NCBI GenBank assembly: GCA_964017235.1
Contig: OZ024935.1
Span: forward strand, 30,483,596 to 30,547,595
Reading direction: 5' to 3'
DNA: 64,000 bases
From: Sabellastarte sp. h YS-2021
Taxonomy: Eukaryota > Annelida > Polychaeta > Sabellida > Sabellidae
Shown here one piece after another: positions 20,364 through 30,954 of the stretch. The notes below the pieces were generated by a model. That model ran no database searches. It had not been told where the DNA came from and saw only the letters and a list, made by a program, of their open reading frames with translations. The translations under genes and the position numbers were made by a program. How positions within the stretch are numbered: the first letter of the stretch is position 1; each line of letters begins with the position of its first letter.

Positions 20364-23300
20364 GTATGGTAATTTTGTTGATTGAATACTTAAGAAACAG
20401 AAGTATATTTTAGGTCCTTCAATATAATTACAAAAAGTTGTGAGTTGTTTTAGATAAATAATGTAAGTAATAAACGTCTTTACTTTTAAATGCATAACAT
20501 AAAGGTTATTTTATCAAGGGTGGCAATCGTTCATCTAGATTTGGCTGATCAGATGATCTAATAAAATTACAGAACTCGAACACATTGTATAACTAAATAA
20601 TGTATAACTACTAAAAGTAGTAAATGCCTTTTACGTCTAAATCTTCAGCAGATTTCCATTTTTTTGCAGCTCCACTTTTCTTGTCATGGAATTTTGTTAA
20701 TGCTTCAAAAAGAGTTTGGATCAAAAGCCTAAAATGTGTTTAGGCTTGTAAATATTTTGGGAGCTGATAAGATATAAGTGGTGTGTGGGCCATCAAGAGA
20801 CAACAGACTTCTGGCTAGCATCAAAAATTGAAAACCTTGAGTTCGGCACATTTTTTTATAATCTAAACAATAGAAACCTTTTTTTCTACATTTTGAATAG
20901 ATAAAAGATGTCATGGGCAAGACTTGGCCTGCCCGATGGAGGTACATTCAAAATGATCCACCCATAGCAGATATTTTGAAAGAATGGCCCACCTACAGTT
21001 TTGAACAATGTGTAAGTAGAAGTACCAGATTTTGAATTGAGTTCATCTGTTTACAAAGAGTTTGTTGTAAACAAGGTAGACCAATAATTAAGCAACGGAA
21101 AATAACGTATCAAAGGCTATAGAAATAGAATGTATCTATGTTACATATCCATTTTAAATTAACTATCCTGTGGGTTCATCAAATGTGATGGTCAGTAGCT
21201 GTCAAACTTTCACAGTATGTATTCAATATTACGACTATTCTTATCTGATGTTATGACTTTAAAAGTAGTGCATTGAGAGTATGTTGTAAAATACATTCTT
21301 CAGGAACTTTATCATAGGAACCAAGATACTAAATATTCTAGTGCTTTATTGTATTGAGTAAGTATATCATGAATAAGTGATATGTTGATGGGGGATACTG
21401 ACTTTGGTAGTGCATGGTGTTTAAAAGTGTTGTTTAAAACACTGTTTTATGGAGCAATGAATTTTATTGGCAATAATTAAGTGATTTATCCTTACTAAAG
21501 TGATTTTCAACAGATGACTAAGGCACTTGTTGACATCCATATTAGTACCAGAATTAGCTGGTGATGGCCTTACACTGATCATTAAGATATTACACTGACA
21601 GATGAAACCAAATGGTAACAGCATCGATTAAAGACTCTTCAATCACTGATGTTTCCTTTTTGCCTGAAAACTTGTCTCATTATGCAAGCTCTAATTTGTG
21701 CAGGAGTTCAATGCCTTTGGGGATGTAATTTTAGATTGTTTAATAATAAAATGACATTTTCCAGTTTTCCAGTTTCCTTTCTTTTAGAATTGTTAATGCT
21801 TCAATTAGCCCGAAGTATAGGTTTAGAATGTTTAAATAGTTTTAGTGGCCCATTTATATTACTTATAGGTTCTGATGGACTTTACGAGACTTACAAATGT
21901 CTCGATAGAAGATGCATTTTGTCCAGCCTTAGATGACTTACTTCCCAAAGTGTTTATGCTTGGGGCAAAACGAAAAGAATCCAGACATTTGTGTACATCT
22001 CTCCCGGATTCAATTGAGGTAATGACTTTTGTCTTTATTACAAAGATAATTTGAAAATCTAAGCTTTTCTAGTGTGTTAACTTCTTCAAACTAACCAACT
22101 TTGTGGTATCAGTATGTGATGTTATGTCTGTAATACCTTTTTTTATAAAAGGAAATGAACACTTTCTGAAATATAATTATCAGGACCTATATTGCTTATT
22201 TAAAACAGACACTACACCATTCATTTTTAGAATTAATTTATGTCTGATAAAAACAATTATTATGTCTCAACTTTTGCTACCCTCTGTGTAGACCTGGGGT
22301 AAGAGTAAAGAAATAGCTATTTTTAGTATTTTACCATTCATCCATTAATGGCTGTGCGGGTATTGTTTTCACCACTGTCATCAGCAACTATAGGGTGGAG
22401 GAGGTTCAAACTTGGTAGAGACATTCATCGGGGGATCTAGTTTTGCAATGTCATATTGTGACCATGACTTGACCCTCTGGCCTTGGATGTTAAAATCTTG
22501 TCCTGGGCTGCTGCCAACCTTGTCCGGGCCAGGTCTCAGCAATCATATTGTGAAAGAATTTCCTTAGAGGGGTCTAGTTATGCAACGTCATGGTGTGACC
22601 TTGACGTTACCTTTGACCTTAACCCTGTTACCTTGATTTTGAAAATCTTGTTTATGCCATATCTTTGCACCTGTCGGAAAGAATCAGTTCAAGTGAGGCA
22701 CAGTCCCAGTACAGAAGGATATTTATCTCGTCCAGTATATTGTTATTTGGGGAGTACTGCATGGTTTGTCACTGTAACCTTTGACTGTGGGTGGGGTCTC
22801 GGCATCTCTTAAGATTTTATTTGAGTAATTGACCTATAATTCAAAGCTTCTGCATTAACAGTGTTTACATGAAATGTATTGTTCAGGTACTTTATTTTTG
22901 GCTGTAAGATAGTTAATGCTCATGCTCTGTTGAACTGGAAAGTGTGAAATACATATAAATTATTTCACAAAGTGCTCCAGAAGATCCAGATAATTCCAGA
23001 TTGACCCCAAAGTAACAGCAGTGTTAGGCACTCATGATATGTAACTACTCTGAAAATCTGAAGTGAATATGTGCAGTACTTTTTGAGATATAGTCTTTGC
23101 AAATTATGCCCCCCATTGACTTCTATTGAAGTCAAATCTTTAAAGTGCTGTAAAAGATCCATAGTGACTTGGATTTGCGCCAAAATCTATTCGATTGGTC
23201 CTTGGCCCATTTCGGACCTATCCTGAAAATTTTGTGAAAATCCGTCTATAACTGTTTACGCTAGACTGTTGACAGACAAACAGACAGACAAACGGAGGCG

Positions 23301-26300
23301 AAAACATAACCTCCTTGGCAGAGGTAAAGATATGAAAGCATCAAACGTGTCAAAACGTTTGGAGCATTGCGATCAATGCATAAAATCCAGGAAGGCAATA
23401 ATTTCCTAATATGGAAATGATGAGTGGGGATATCCCCATAGCTAGTTCTCGCATTGAAGTTTTCAAATCGTAGGTTTTCTTTTATTTCTCTTTTTAAACA
23501 ATATTTTGGATATATGCATGCTTATATAATAGAAATCCTCATTGAAACAAATAATTTATATGATAAACCGGAAACTGGTTTGAAAATATTTCTGTCGAAT
23601 ATCAGGTATTTTGAGTGTTCCGACCGGCATTTGTTTCTTCTGGTTTTCCGTTTCTCCCATTAATGGTAAGCTATGACATTGTGAAGTAGCACACCTGTAG
23701 GTTCTTGCATAATTAGGAACTTTCCATTTACATTTTGAGTAACTTACTTGTGAAAAGTTATTTCTTCCAGAGGTTTGCTCCTATAACAAGCGATTTCAGC
23801 TGCTGATCAATTGATAGTCATTTGGTGTTTTATTTGAAGTTTTCCCTCTTTAAAGGTCAAACTGGAGTAGTCAAATTTAAGGTGCCTTTAAATCTGCTTT
23901 AAGGTCAGATGATGCAAGCAACAATTTAAAGGTGTTCAGATACTTTATCATCTCTTCTTGAAAGGTGGTGAAAAGTTTTAGGCTCTGTATAATTAGAAAG
24001 GATATTGCAATAGATTGTCATTTATTTTAATGAGATTTTTCTAAAGCTTATATATAAACTAGTAATTAAAACATGACCATCATCTAGTAAATATCATATA
24101 TTCGAAGGTAATTTTTACTCCTGGGCCGAACTCTGCTGTAGGGGTATTGTCAGCATTTCGTCCGTCTGTCCGGGAATCTTGTCCGGGCTATATCTCCGCA
24201 ACCATTGCGGGAAGTTCAAACTTGGCAGGGATGTTTCTTAGGGGTCTAGTTGTGCAACGTCATGGTCTGACCTCCATGTGACCTTTGACCTTGACCCTGA
24301 GACGACCGGCGCCGAAGGGTATTCAGCGACGCGTTCTTTTTCCCTTTTACTATGCTAAAAGTTACCACAGATTATACAAGGGTATGTGCTTTATCAATGC
24401 TTTTGTTTTCAGCTGCAGCGTGACCTGGCGATAAATGTTTTGAGAGTACTGCTAGGAGAGAAGCATAACAGTCCTTTAGTGCAGGTATTTTATTGCCATA
24501 TGCTTGAAATAATCTTGCACAATAATTAAAACATTTACAGATCTTCAATAGAAGTCCAAACAGAAGTTCAAGCTTTACAAATCTAAGCTGCTCAAGAAGT
24601 GATTGAAGTCACACCATTCTGCTGGTCCATGGCCGCCTAAATTCATACCAGACCACCAAGTTTTCAAAGTTAAAGGTTGGCAGAATACAAGCAACCTGTC
24701 CGAGTCAGATATATAGGAAAGATTCTAAAACCGATCTGTCCCGACAGCTTTCACATATACAATATAAATATGACCTTTATAAGCTTGCAATATTTTTATA
24801 TTAAAGTCCTTTTTTCAAGGTTATCGATTGCTTCAGGTCACCTTTTCCACAACATCTGTGTTATCTTTTTCAGATCACCTTTCCCCCTATATTTCTATTA
24901 TATTTTGGCAAAACTACATATCCACATATAGAGATCACCTACAGGCTAGATGCAGGCATGCTAAATTCAGTAATTCAGCTGCCTTTTTAATGTGTAAATA
25001 TGTTTGTGAGGCATGCTTTCATTGTATCCACAGGACCCATCTGGTGGATACTATGGATTTCACTTCATTACCCTGCCCCCGCAGTGTGTAGACTGTCGAA
25101 AGATTTCAATGTTACTGCTCCATAAGCCGCAATTTTTGACCTAGCATTCTCAAATTTATTGGACATGTTCCTTATCAGAAAAGATTCTCTAGGAATATTT
25201 TTGGATCATTTTGAAAACAAGATGGCCGCCATAGACATTTCTTTGTGGAAAAATGCCTTTTTTACACATCTGTTTATTGTTCTCCTCAATAGAAGGTGGA
25301 ACATTTTTATAATTGATATGCTACACACATATATGTGTCTTCTTCATGTATGTGAACATTTGACTTTGAGGCTCTTCATTCAAGGTCATCTATGGGATAT
25401 CCAAGTTCCCCATATAAGCAATTATGCCAGTCTTAGGCAGTGTTGTCTGACTTATTATTGGTCCTAGAGGTTTGGGATGTAAAGCCAACCTATAGGATAT
25501 CATGTCGTGCGAAACTTTGATAGGTAAAATTTGACCTTCTCCCCTCTTTCAAGGTCAAACATGGGTCAACCATTTTTAAATGGCCTAAAACTCTTTAATT
25601 ATTGGTCTGGGAGGTTTGTGATGTTAAGCCAACCTATAGGAAACCATGTACTGTGAATCTTTTGATGAGATCAAATTAGACTTTTGGCTTTTTTATGCTC
25701 TCACATATCAGCTTTTACCAACTCCTTTATGATCAAATTAAGGTTTACCATCTTTGAAATGCCTCTTACTATTGCTTTTGGAGGTTGGATGATGAGGCTG
25801 TCCTGATGTTTGGACAAATTGCAAACATATAGCAAAATGATCTATTGCTGCGTTAGGAGGATTATTTTAGCGGTGGATACACTCTTGCTTCTGGTTCAGA
25901 TGCAACCGGCCGAGGTCTAGTTATTTTGAGAAACTTGATAAAACTATACCATTCTGCTCAGTGACACAAAATATAAAATTGTTGATTTGACCCATAAACA
26001 AAAGCAAACTGTTGTGCTACTGCTTGTAAATGAGATATGTGTCTCTTTTTGCTGTTGGTTTTTCTCAAAACTAGACTACAATATTTTAAATAGTATACTA
26101 ATCTTGACCTGCTCATTCTTACAGGTGTTATGCACACTGAAAATTATTAATTTGTCAAAATGGTGCCTAAAACAACAAGTTTCCTAAATGACAAATTTCA
26201 GTCCCATTTTCTTGTTGAATGATAGTCAAATGTTGATAAATTATAGGTCATATTACTTGAAAGCTTATGACAAAAAAATTAGTGCACTTAACATTAATTT

Positions 26301-26881
26301 CATAAGAATGTCACCAATAACAGATGCCTAAAATGACAAATTAATTGGAATATCAGGGTTATTTAGTTGTCATAAGTTTGTCAGTTAATTTGTTCAACAA
26401 GAAAATGACAAGTTTAAATTTGTCATTTAGGAAGTTTGTTGTTTTAGGCACCATTTTGACAAATAAATGACAAATTAATATTTGTCAGAGGTTTTCAGTG
26501 CATTATTTCAGCAGGCTACGGATGAATCCAATAACATTGCTACAATTTCTACTTTTCTAAAGTAATGTGTTCTGTGTATATTTTATTTAGGTCCTAAAGT
26601 TTGATTCAGATGATGTAAATGAATTCAAGAGCTTTGCAATCGTTAAAGATGGAGAAAGTTATGGAGTTTTAATAGAGAACAATCTTGTCGCAAAAGACAT
26701 ATCTACATTGACAAAAGCCATGTACATTTTGTTTGCCTTCATATGGGTATTGAATTTACAATATCCAAAAGACAGCAAGTATATATGGGAGTTTGTTGAA
26801 AAAGTTCTGCTCAAGATCAGCCCTGGAAATATCTCCGCAAAAATGGCTCTTTTTAAACAAAAGTTAAATGCTGCTGTTTAA
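19569..26881 (+). CDS. UBL plus SAMD3-like accessory protein, five exons, 472 aa predicted
   Basis: Exons: 19569-20363, 20901-21011, 21869-22018, 24413-24484 and 26591-26881. They have 265, 37, 50, 24 and 96 codons plus stop, and every intron has GT..AG ends and is phase 0. Domains: residues 1-76 resemble a ubiquitin-like/PB1 fold (VKLVISEQNVQKLKL...ATIKVV-type ending). Residues ~130-200 are the block shared by the SAMD3-like proteins common in fish and invertebrates (LRRKIVASMAEEI, FYPSGKDIDNMC, YPYLKDLGPGGYSTW, FRIGNLRKSL). At 208-230 a basic NLS-like stretch follows. The later exons supply the IADILKEWP block and the C-terminal domain (LTKAMYILFAFIW, LQYPKDSKYIWEFVEKVLL). The role is unknown. 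Its place after the transposase and within the same ends suggests a transposition cofactor. The domain naming is from memory of the family. Confidence 0.75.
20364..20900 (+). other. Intron 1 of the UBL/SAMD3-like gene
   Basis: AT-rich, no repeat or gene recognised. Confidence 0.65.
20901..21011 (+). CDS. Exon 2 of the UBL/SAMD3-like gene
   Basis: The acceptor TTTTGAATAG follows a T-rich tract, and the donor is TGT|GTAAGT. It encodes 37 residues including ARWRYIQNDPPIADILKEWP, the conserved continuation of this protein family. Too short to stand out as an open frame. Confidence 0.75.
21012..21868 (+). other. Intron 2 of the UBL/SAMD3-like gene
   Basis: AT-rich intron. The open frames within it have no recognisable product, and no repeat family is seen. 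Confidence 0.6.
21869..22018 (+). CDS. Exon 3 of the UBL/SAMD3-like gene
   Basis: Acceptor TACTTATAG, donor GAG|GTAATG. It encodes 50 residues, VLMDFTRLTNVSIEDAFCPA and on to CTSLPDSIE, with no stop in the required frame. Confidence 0.75.
22310..22830. repeat. Dispersed repeat with GACCTTTGACCTT motifs (intron 3)
   Basis: Contains pieces such as AGGTTCAAACTTGG, AATCTTGTCCTGGGC, GCAACGTCATGGTGTGACC and CTTTGACCTTAACCC that recur at 24110-24330. This type of repeat is widespread in marine invertebrate genomes. The apparent 109-aa frame is not a gene. Confidence 0.65.
22930..23330. repeat. Dispersed repeat ending in ACAGACAAACAGACAGACAA (intron 3)
   Basis: Carries AAAATTTTGTGAAAATCCGT upstream of a CAGACA run and then ACCTCCTTGGCAGAGGTAAAG. 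This is a common invertebrate dispersed-repeat layout. The open frame on the minus strand is incidental. Confidence 0.65.
24110..24330. repeat. Second copy of the GACCTTTGACCTT dispersed repeat (intron 3)
   Basis: GTCCGTCTGTCCGGGAATCTT, the GTTCAAACTTGGCAGGGATG block and TGTGACCTTTGACCTTGACC, related to 22310-22830. TGACCTTTGACCT is a perfect DR1 (two AGGTCA half-sites, one base apart, on the other strand). Confidence 0.65.
24413..24484 (+). CDS. Exon 4 of the UBL/SAMD3-like gene
   Basis: Acceptor TTTTGTTTTCAG, donor CAG|GTATTT. It encodes 24 residues (LQRDLAINVLRVLLGEKHNS then PLVQ). A second in-frame acceptor 6 bases later is possible. Confidence 0.65.
25380..25740. repeat. Units of the AGGTCA-rich tandem family (intron 4)
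   Basis: About two diverged units with TATTATTGGTCCTAGAGGTT, GGGATGTAAAGCCAACCTAT and TTTCAAGGTCAAA, like 14790-15990. The same family thus lies on both sides of the coding region. Confidence 0.75.
26135..26500. mobile_element. Complete CACTG-ended MITE (copy 2), in intron 4
   Basis: The left end CACTGAAAATTATTAATTTG is mirrored by the right end ...TTTTCAGTG. The arms share TTTGTCAAAATGGTGCCTAA, AACAACAA and CCTAAATGACAAATTT. The flanks are consistent with a 2-bp CA duplication. It does not encode protein. The CACTG ends suggest that it is non-autonomous CMC-type DNA, possibly mobilised by a transposase like the one here, though its subterminal motifs differ. Confidence 0.85.
26591..26881 (+). 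CDS. Exon 5 (last coding) of the UBL/SAMD3-like gene
   Basis: Acceptor TATTTTATTTAG. It encodes 96 residues and ends at TAA 26879-26881. The segment TKAMYILFAFIWVLNLQYPK followed by an aromatic helix matches the C-terminal part of SAMD3-like proteins. Confidence 0.8.
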   Translation, partial: VLKFDSDDVNEFKSFAIVKDGESYGVLIENNLVAKDISTLTKAMYILFAFIWVLNLQYPKDSKYIWEFVEKVLLKISPGNISAKMALFKQKLNAAV

Positions 26882-28165
26882 ATGACTCTTGTCTGACTCT
26901 TGTTAATCAGTAAACAAAATCATGTTTTATATATTTGAACTTGGTGGCATTATACTGTCCCCAAATACTTAAGTGTGAAGATTTGGTGGTGACATTTTCA
27001 ATTTCATCTGATATTTTTCTTAAAAAGTTGAGGATATATATCATAACCTTACAAACAGCTTCAGTTTTGTCTTAAAAGAAATGAATATTATGTAGATTGT
27101 AATTTGCCCTATATTTTAATAAGGTTTATTTTGTTCTCTCAAATCTTATGAAAATGGTTTTATTTTTAGGAAGGTATTGACCTTTTTCTGTTAATTTATT
27201 CTTCTCTAACATGGGGTTATTTTTATTTGTATTCCCTAAATAGGAGTAATTGTTGTAGTGTTTGAGATTAGTGTTTGAGATGATTGAATTGACCCTCTAT
27301 TAGTGTGCATGTGCGACTTAGATATATCTAAAACTATTTTTCAATGATTTTTCACTTCACACAATTGTAGCTTCAGTGACACTATTACACTCTTGAATCT
27401 TATGTGGAACATTCCTAATATGGAATGGTCATTAGGTAACTGGGTAATCTAGGCTAATATGGTTATCTTCCAATTCTCTTAATTTAACAAATTTGCCTAA
27501 AATGATCTAAAATTGGCCTCGTTGCCTAGTTTTATGACGGTTCATGTGTGTACTTTGAGTAAAACATATAAACACAACTTTAAGTGTTTTTATTAAATGT
27601 TCTTCTCATACACAAGGTATTTGTGTATGATGCATATTTCATAATTCTAACCGATATGATCTTCCTAATTCCCCTTGTGCTGTTTCTAATTAGAATGACA
27701 ACTAGTACATTATTAAAAGTCTCCATAAAATATTTAGCATTATGTTACTGTATCTGAATGACTAATTTTTAAAAAAGTACTATATTTTTTCTCTTGTTTT
27801 ACAAATCTTCAAGTACTTGTATGTCATTTCTGAATTTCCTCATTGGAATTATAACAAGTATTGTCTTCCCCAGGCTTCTTTCTTGTAATTAAAGAGAACC
27901 ATGTTATTATGTTTACCCACTGGGGGTGTGTGTACCTATTTCTGTTGTTATTCTACTCTTGAAGAAGCATAACTTTGAAAAAGTTTTTTTAAAATACATT
28001 TTGGTGTAATTCCTTATCACATAAAGTATCTAGTTTATTGTAATCTAACCATTTTAATAAAAGAATTCATTATATTGCTTTTTTCATTTAACAAGATCAA
28101 TTTGAATGGTTTAAATGGTCACAATACCTGCTGATATATATTTATAATTTTAAGTTAATAAACTT
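26882..28165. other. 3' region of the CACTA-like element
   Basis: AT-rich noncoding DNA following the last exon. It presumably includes the 3' untranslated region, but I cannot point to a definite polyadenylation site. Confidence 0.5.
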
Positions 28166-28169
28166 AACT

Positions 28170-28553
28170 TTTAATGGTATAAATTACTTTAAAATTTTGG
28201 TGTGACTTGGGTGCATTGTTTCAACTAGAAATATTTGGTTAATGCTAAATTACGTAAAATATTTTAGTTATAATGCTAAAAATATTTATTCATGAAAGCT
28301 TTAAATTTGAGTTAAATACATACAATTTTTTAAGTAGAAATACTTAAAATTTTACTTTTCCATTGCCTTAAAAATTTGAGTTAACGTACACATTTTTTTA
28401 AAGTAAACAATCTTAAAATTTGCATGCACTTTAATTTTGTTCACTTAAAAAGTTAGGTTAATTCTCATACTTTTTTTTCTGTAAAAACAAACACAAATTT
28501 TAAGTTGAAACAATGCACCCAAGTTACACCAAATTTTTTAAGTAATTTTGACC
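28170..28553. repeat. Right subterminal region of the CACTA-like element
   Basis: Dense in TTAAAATTT, AAAATTTGAGTTAA and TTTTTTAAAGTAAA motifs. An inverted pair (ACTTGGGTGCATTGTTTCAA at 28206-28230 and its near-complement at 28500-28530) makes this end fold back on itself. Such repeats are typical transposase-binding regions in EnSpm elements. Confidence 0.7.
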
Positions 28554-28570
28554 CACCCAGTTTTACAGTG
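28554..28570 (-). repeat. Right terminal inverted repeat of the CACTA-like element
   Basis: On the minus strand it reads CACTGTAAAACTGGGTG. TA follows at 28571-28572. Confidence 0.78.
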
Positions 28571-28572
28571 TA

Positions 28573-28584
28573 GTGCTGGCTGGG
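28573..28584. mobile_element. Right terminus of the foldback element begun at 6646
   Basis: GTGCTGGCTGGG, complementary in pattern to CCCAGCAAGCA at 6646. It is separated from its body by the CACTA-like insertion. Confidence 0.55.
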
Positions 28585-29310
28585 AAATGCATATAAATAA
28601 TTAATATTAATAACGATCGAGATTTCCCGATACAGCAATGATGCATTCTTCTGGTTATTCAGCAATGGTACTTACTAGTTCACATCCCGGAAAAATGCTG
28701 TTGAAAATGCAAACAACTGTTTCGTGGGAAAATAGCACCATCTCACAACATTAAAAAGAATGCAGCAAAGTCATCGTGGGCGATACCAGTCCCTTTATTG
28801 TTAAAGGTTGGCTGGTTCCCCGTCTTTAGTTTATGGTTTTTCGATCTGCGCAAGCGCGGTAGTCGCAATTTCCTTCCTGTTAAATCTTTGAGCGAGTAAA
28901 CATACATTTCTCTTCCATTTTTTTTAATTCACTATTTGCATAATAAGTATGCATTTTAACTAATTATTTATTACAGAAAACAATGCAGGTATAATTATGG
29001 ACTTATTTCGTTCAGCTAATGTTGTTGTCACTTGCTCTCTCTTTTGTATTTGCTGTGTAATCACCAATTTTCGCTCATGCATTTTACTTCCTGGTTTGGG
29101 GTCAGATATGATTTAAAATGGAATTACTCCACAATAAAGTTCTAATACTTACAGGAAACTATATATTTTTGGAAAGGCCATATTATAGGGCTGCATCTCG
29201 TCTTTGTTTCATAGAAATTCATGAAGGAAAGAGCCAGATATCGTATATTTTACCTGTACTGAGTAGTGAGAAATTTACTTCAGTTCATTATGAGACTACT
29301 TTTACAGAAC
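28585..29310. other. Unassigned DNA with a weak promoter-like patch
   Basis: No gene recognised. At 28846-28859 CTGCGCAAGCGCGG resembles an imperfect NRF1 site, with a CTTCCTG ETS-like core 15 bases on. I see no first exon that I would trust. Confidence 0.35.
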
Positions 29311-29351
29311 AAATTTTTTATCTATTCTTATAAAAAAATAAGTTTTACCAC

Positions 29352-29440
29352 AGACTGAGAGGCCTGGATTTGATTCCCAGTGATGTGCAAATAAAGACAT
29401 CATAGCTCAGTGATAGAACACTCAGTCTGGGTGTTTGCAA
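29352..29440 (+). repeat. tRNA-like segment, box B before box A (left arm)
   Basis: GGATTTGATTCCCAG resembles a box B / T arm, and 30-40 bases later ATAGCTCAGTGATAGAACAC resembles box A. The order is permuted, as at the junction of two tandem tRNA units. It is not a functional tRNA gene. Confidence 0.5.
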
Positions 29441-30123
29441 TTGTAAGCAAATTAAATATTAGTTAAATCTAGAATGTGAACCACCACTTAACAAATAAAA
29501 AACTTGAAATTTTTTTTTTATGTTTTCATTCATATTAATATTTTTAGAGGTGATTAGATGTTTTGTTAAAAAATCAAAAATACTTACTAAAAAGCATGCA
29601 ATACTATGGCCCAGGAAACACGTGTTTCCCTGAATTTTGGTATTGAAGTCCAATATGATGGACAAAGAACAACATGGTGTTGTGTGTTAAAAAGCACCAA
29701 GTTACATGTTGCACTTGACAAAAAGCCATCATAACTTGACATTACAAAGGTTGCAAGATAAAATTTGGAGATATTATTTATTTGGTTCAAACCCATGGTA
29801 TTCACATGTTACATGACCACCCACAGTTCTGTTTTGATTTTAAAGTAATTTCTTTTTTATGGGAAGGGCGGGCAAATGTATTATTTCCCAAGGCTCTTTT
29901 TATTTATTTATTTTTTGGCCACATTATTTACTACTTCACTTTTTTGACTAAGTTTTTCTATTTAATAAATTCTTTGGAATAAGGGCCAAAATTCATTGAA
30001 GTACTTGACTGGAGAGATTTTACTTTAAAAATTTTGTCGAACTTGTATTTTTTGGTTCTGTGTGGTTGAGTGTATTTTTTTGTCGGGGACTGTGTTATGT
30101 ATTTTGACTAGTATGTGTAGATA

Positions 30124-30490
30124 CATCCCAGATAACATTCTACCGGTGACTCACCGGTGTACGGTCAGCAGATTTTGCCACCATTGGGCCGCCTTTGGCC
30201 CACCGGTGGCTTTTGGTTGTATAATTAGCAGTTTGTCACCATTGGGCCAACGGTGGCTTTCCAACCAATCTCCATGTCTGTAGAATTTGCTACCAGTGGG
30301 CCATCAGTGGTTTTGGTTCAAGATGGCAGTGAGCAATAATAAAGGATTTGGGGAAACTTAGTAAAAATTTATTCATAAGTGTGTGTCTAACAATGAGATT
30401 TCAGTGAGCCCACAATTTTTAACTCTTTATTTATCAATTTTAGACATACAAACAATACTTTTTTTATAAATTGACAATACAAAAGTTGTC
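30124..30490 (+). repeat. Foldback-family copy with ACCGGTGGGCC-type arm and shared core
   Basis: It starts near TCCCAGATAACATTCTACCG, followed by several GGGCC / CACCGGTGG palindromic motifs. From 30327 it has the core AAGATGGCAGTGAGCAATAA shared, inverted, with 14160-14460. It is noncoding. Confidence 0.6.
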
Positions 30491-30865
30491 ACCTATTAGT
30501 TAGGGAGTGCAGTTGTACAACATATTGGTAGGACTTTGATTTGACCTTTCACCATGCTGCAGTGACCTTGTCCTTTAAAATTTTTTTCTGGGCCACATTT
30601 TTAGTTTTACTTAACTGTGCTATTTCTATTGACACTTACACTTGAATACATTGTACAGCTTCATGTATTGTCTTGTATTTATGTTATGTACATAATCATG
30701 ATGTAGAAAGGTAAGAAAATACAGCTGTATAATTAATATGGCAAGGTCTAAAGTCAGTGTAGATTTAATTTACTATTTATTAATATTTAATATTTATTTA
30801 ATATTTATTTTGCTTCCAAATTTTATTCAACTTAATATTTATTTTGCTTCCATTTACATATACCC

Positions 30866-30954
30866 AGACTGAGTGCTCTATCACTGAGCTATGATGTCTT
30901 GATTTACACATCACTGGGAATCAAACCCAGGGCTCTCAGTCTGAGGTTACACTT
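30866..30954 (-). repeat. tRNA-like segment, box B before box A (right arm)
   Basis: Inverted counterpart of 29352-29440. On the minus strand GGGTTTGATTCCCAG is followed by ATAGCTCAGTGATAGAGCAC, slightly closer to canonical boxes than the left arm. Confidence 0.5.

Larger units (their letters stand above)
8500..28570 (+). mobile_element. EnSpm/CACTA-like (CMC) DNA transposon, ~20.07 kb, with three genes
   Basis: Seen: terminal inverted repeats 8500-8516 and 28554-28570 (CACTGTAAAACCGGGTG against CACTGTAAAACTGGGTG), TA on both sides (8498-8499 and 28571-28572), and a shared 17-mer TTTTAAGTAATTTTGAC close to each end (8535-8551, 28536-28552). AAATTTTGAGTAAA-type subterminal motifs are also present. 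Known: animal EnSpm elements often begin CACTG, make 2-3 bp duplications and carry such subterminal repeats. The flanks add support, because removing the element and one TA restores the end of a pre-existing foldback element. Inside are an intact transposase, a PHD protein and a UBL/SAMD3-like gene, all on +. Nested insertions (satellite element, hAT, foldbacks, MITE) account for much of its length. Since the coding frames are open, it may be recently active. The family name is inferred from protein motifs and ends. Confidence 0.75.

Noticed and set aside
22483..22812. 109-aa frame as a gene inside intron 3
   Set aside because: It runs through a dispersed GACCTTTGACC repeat and has no recognisable domain.
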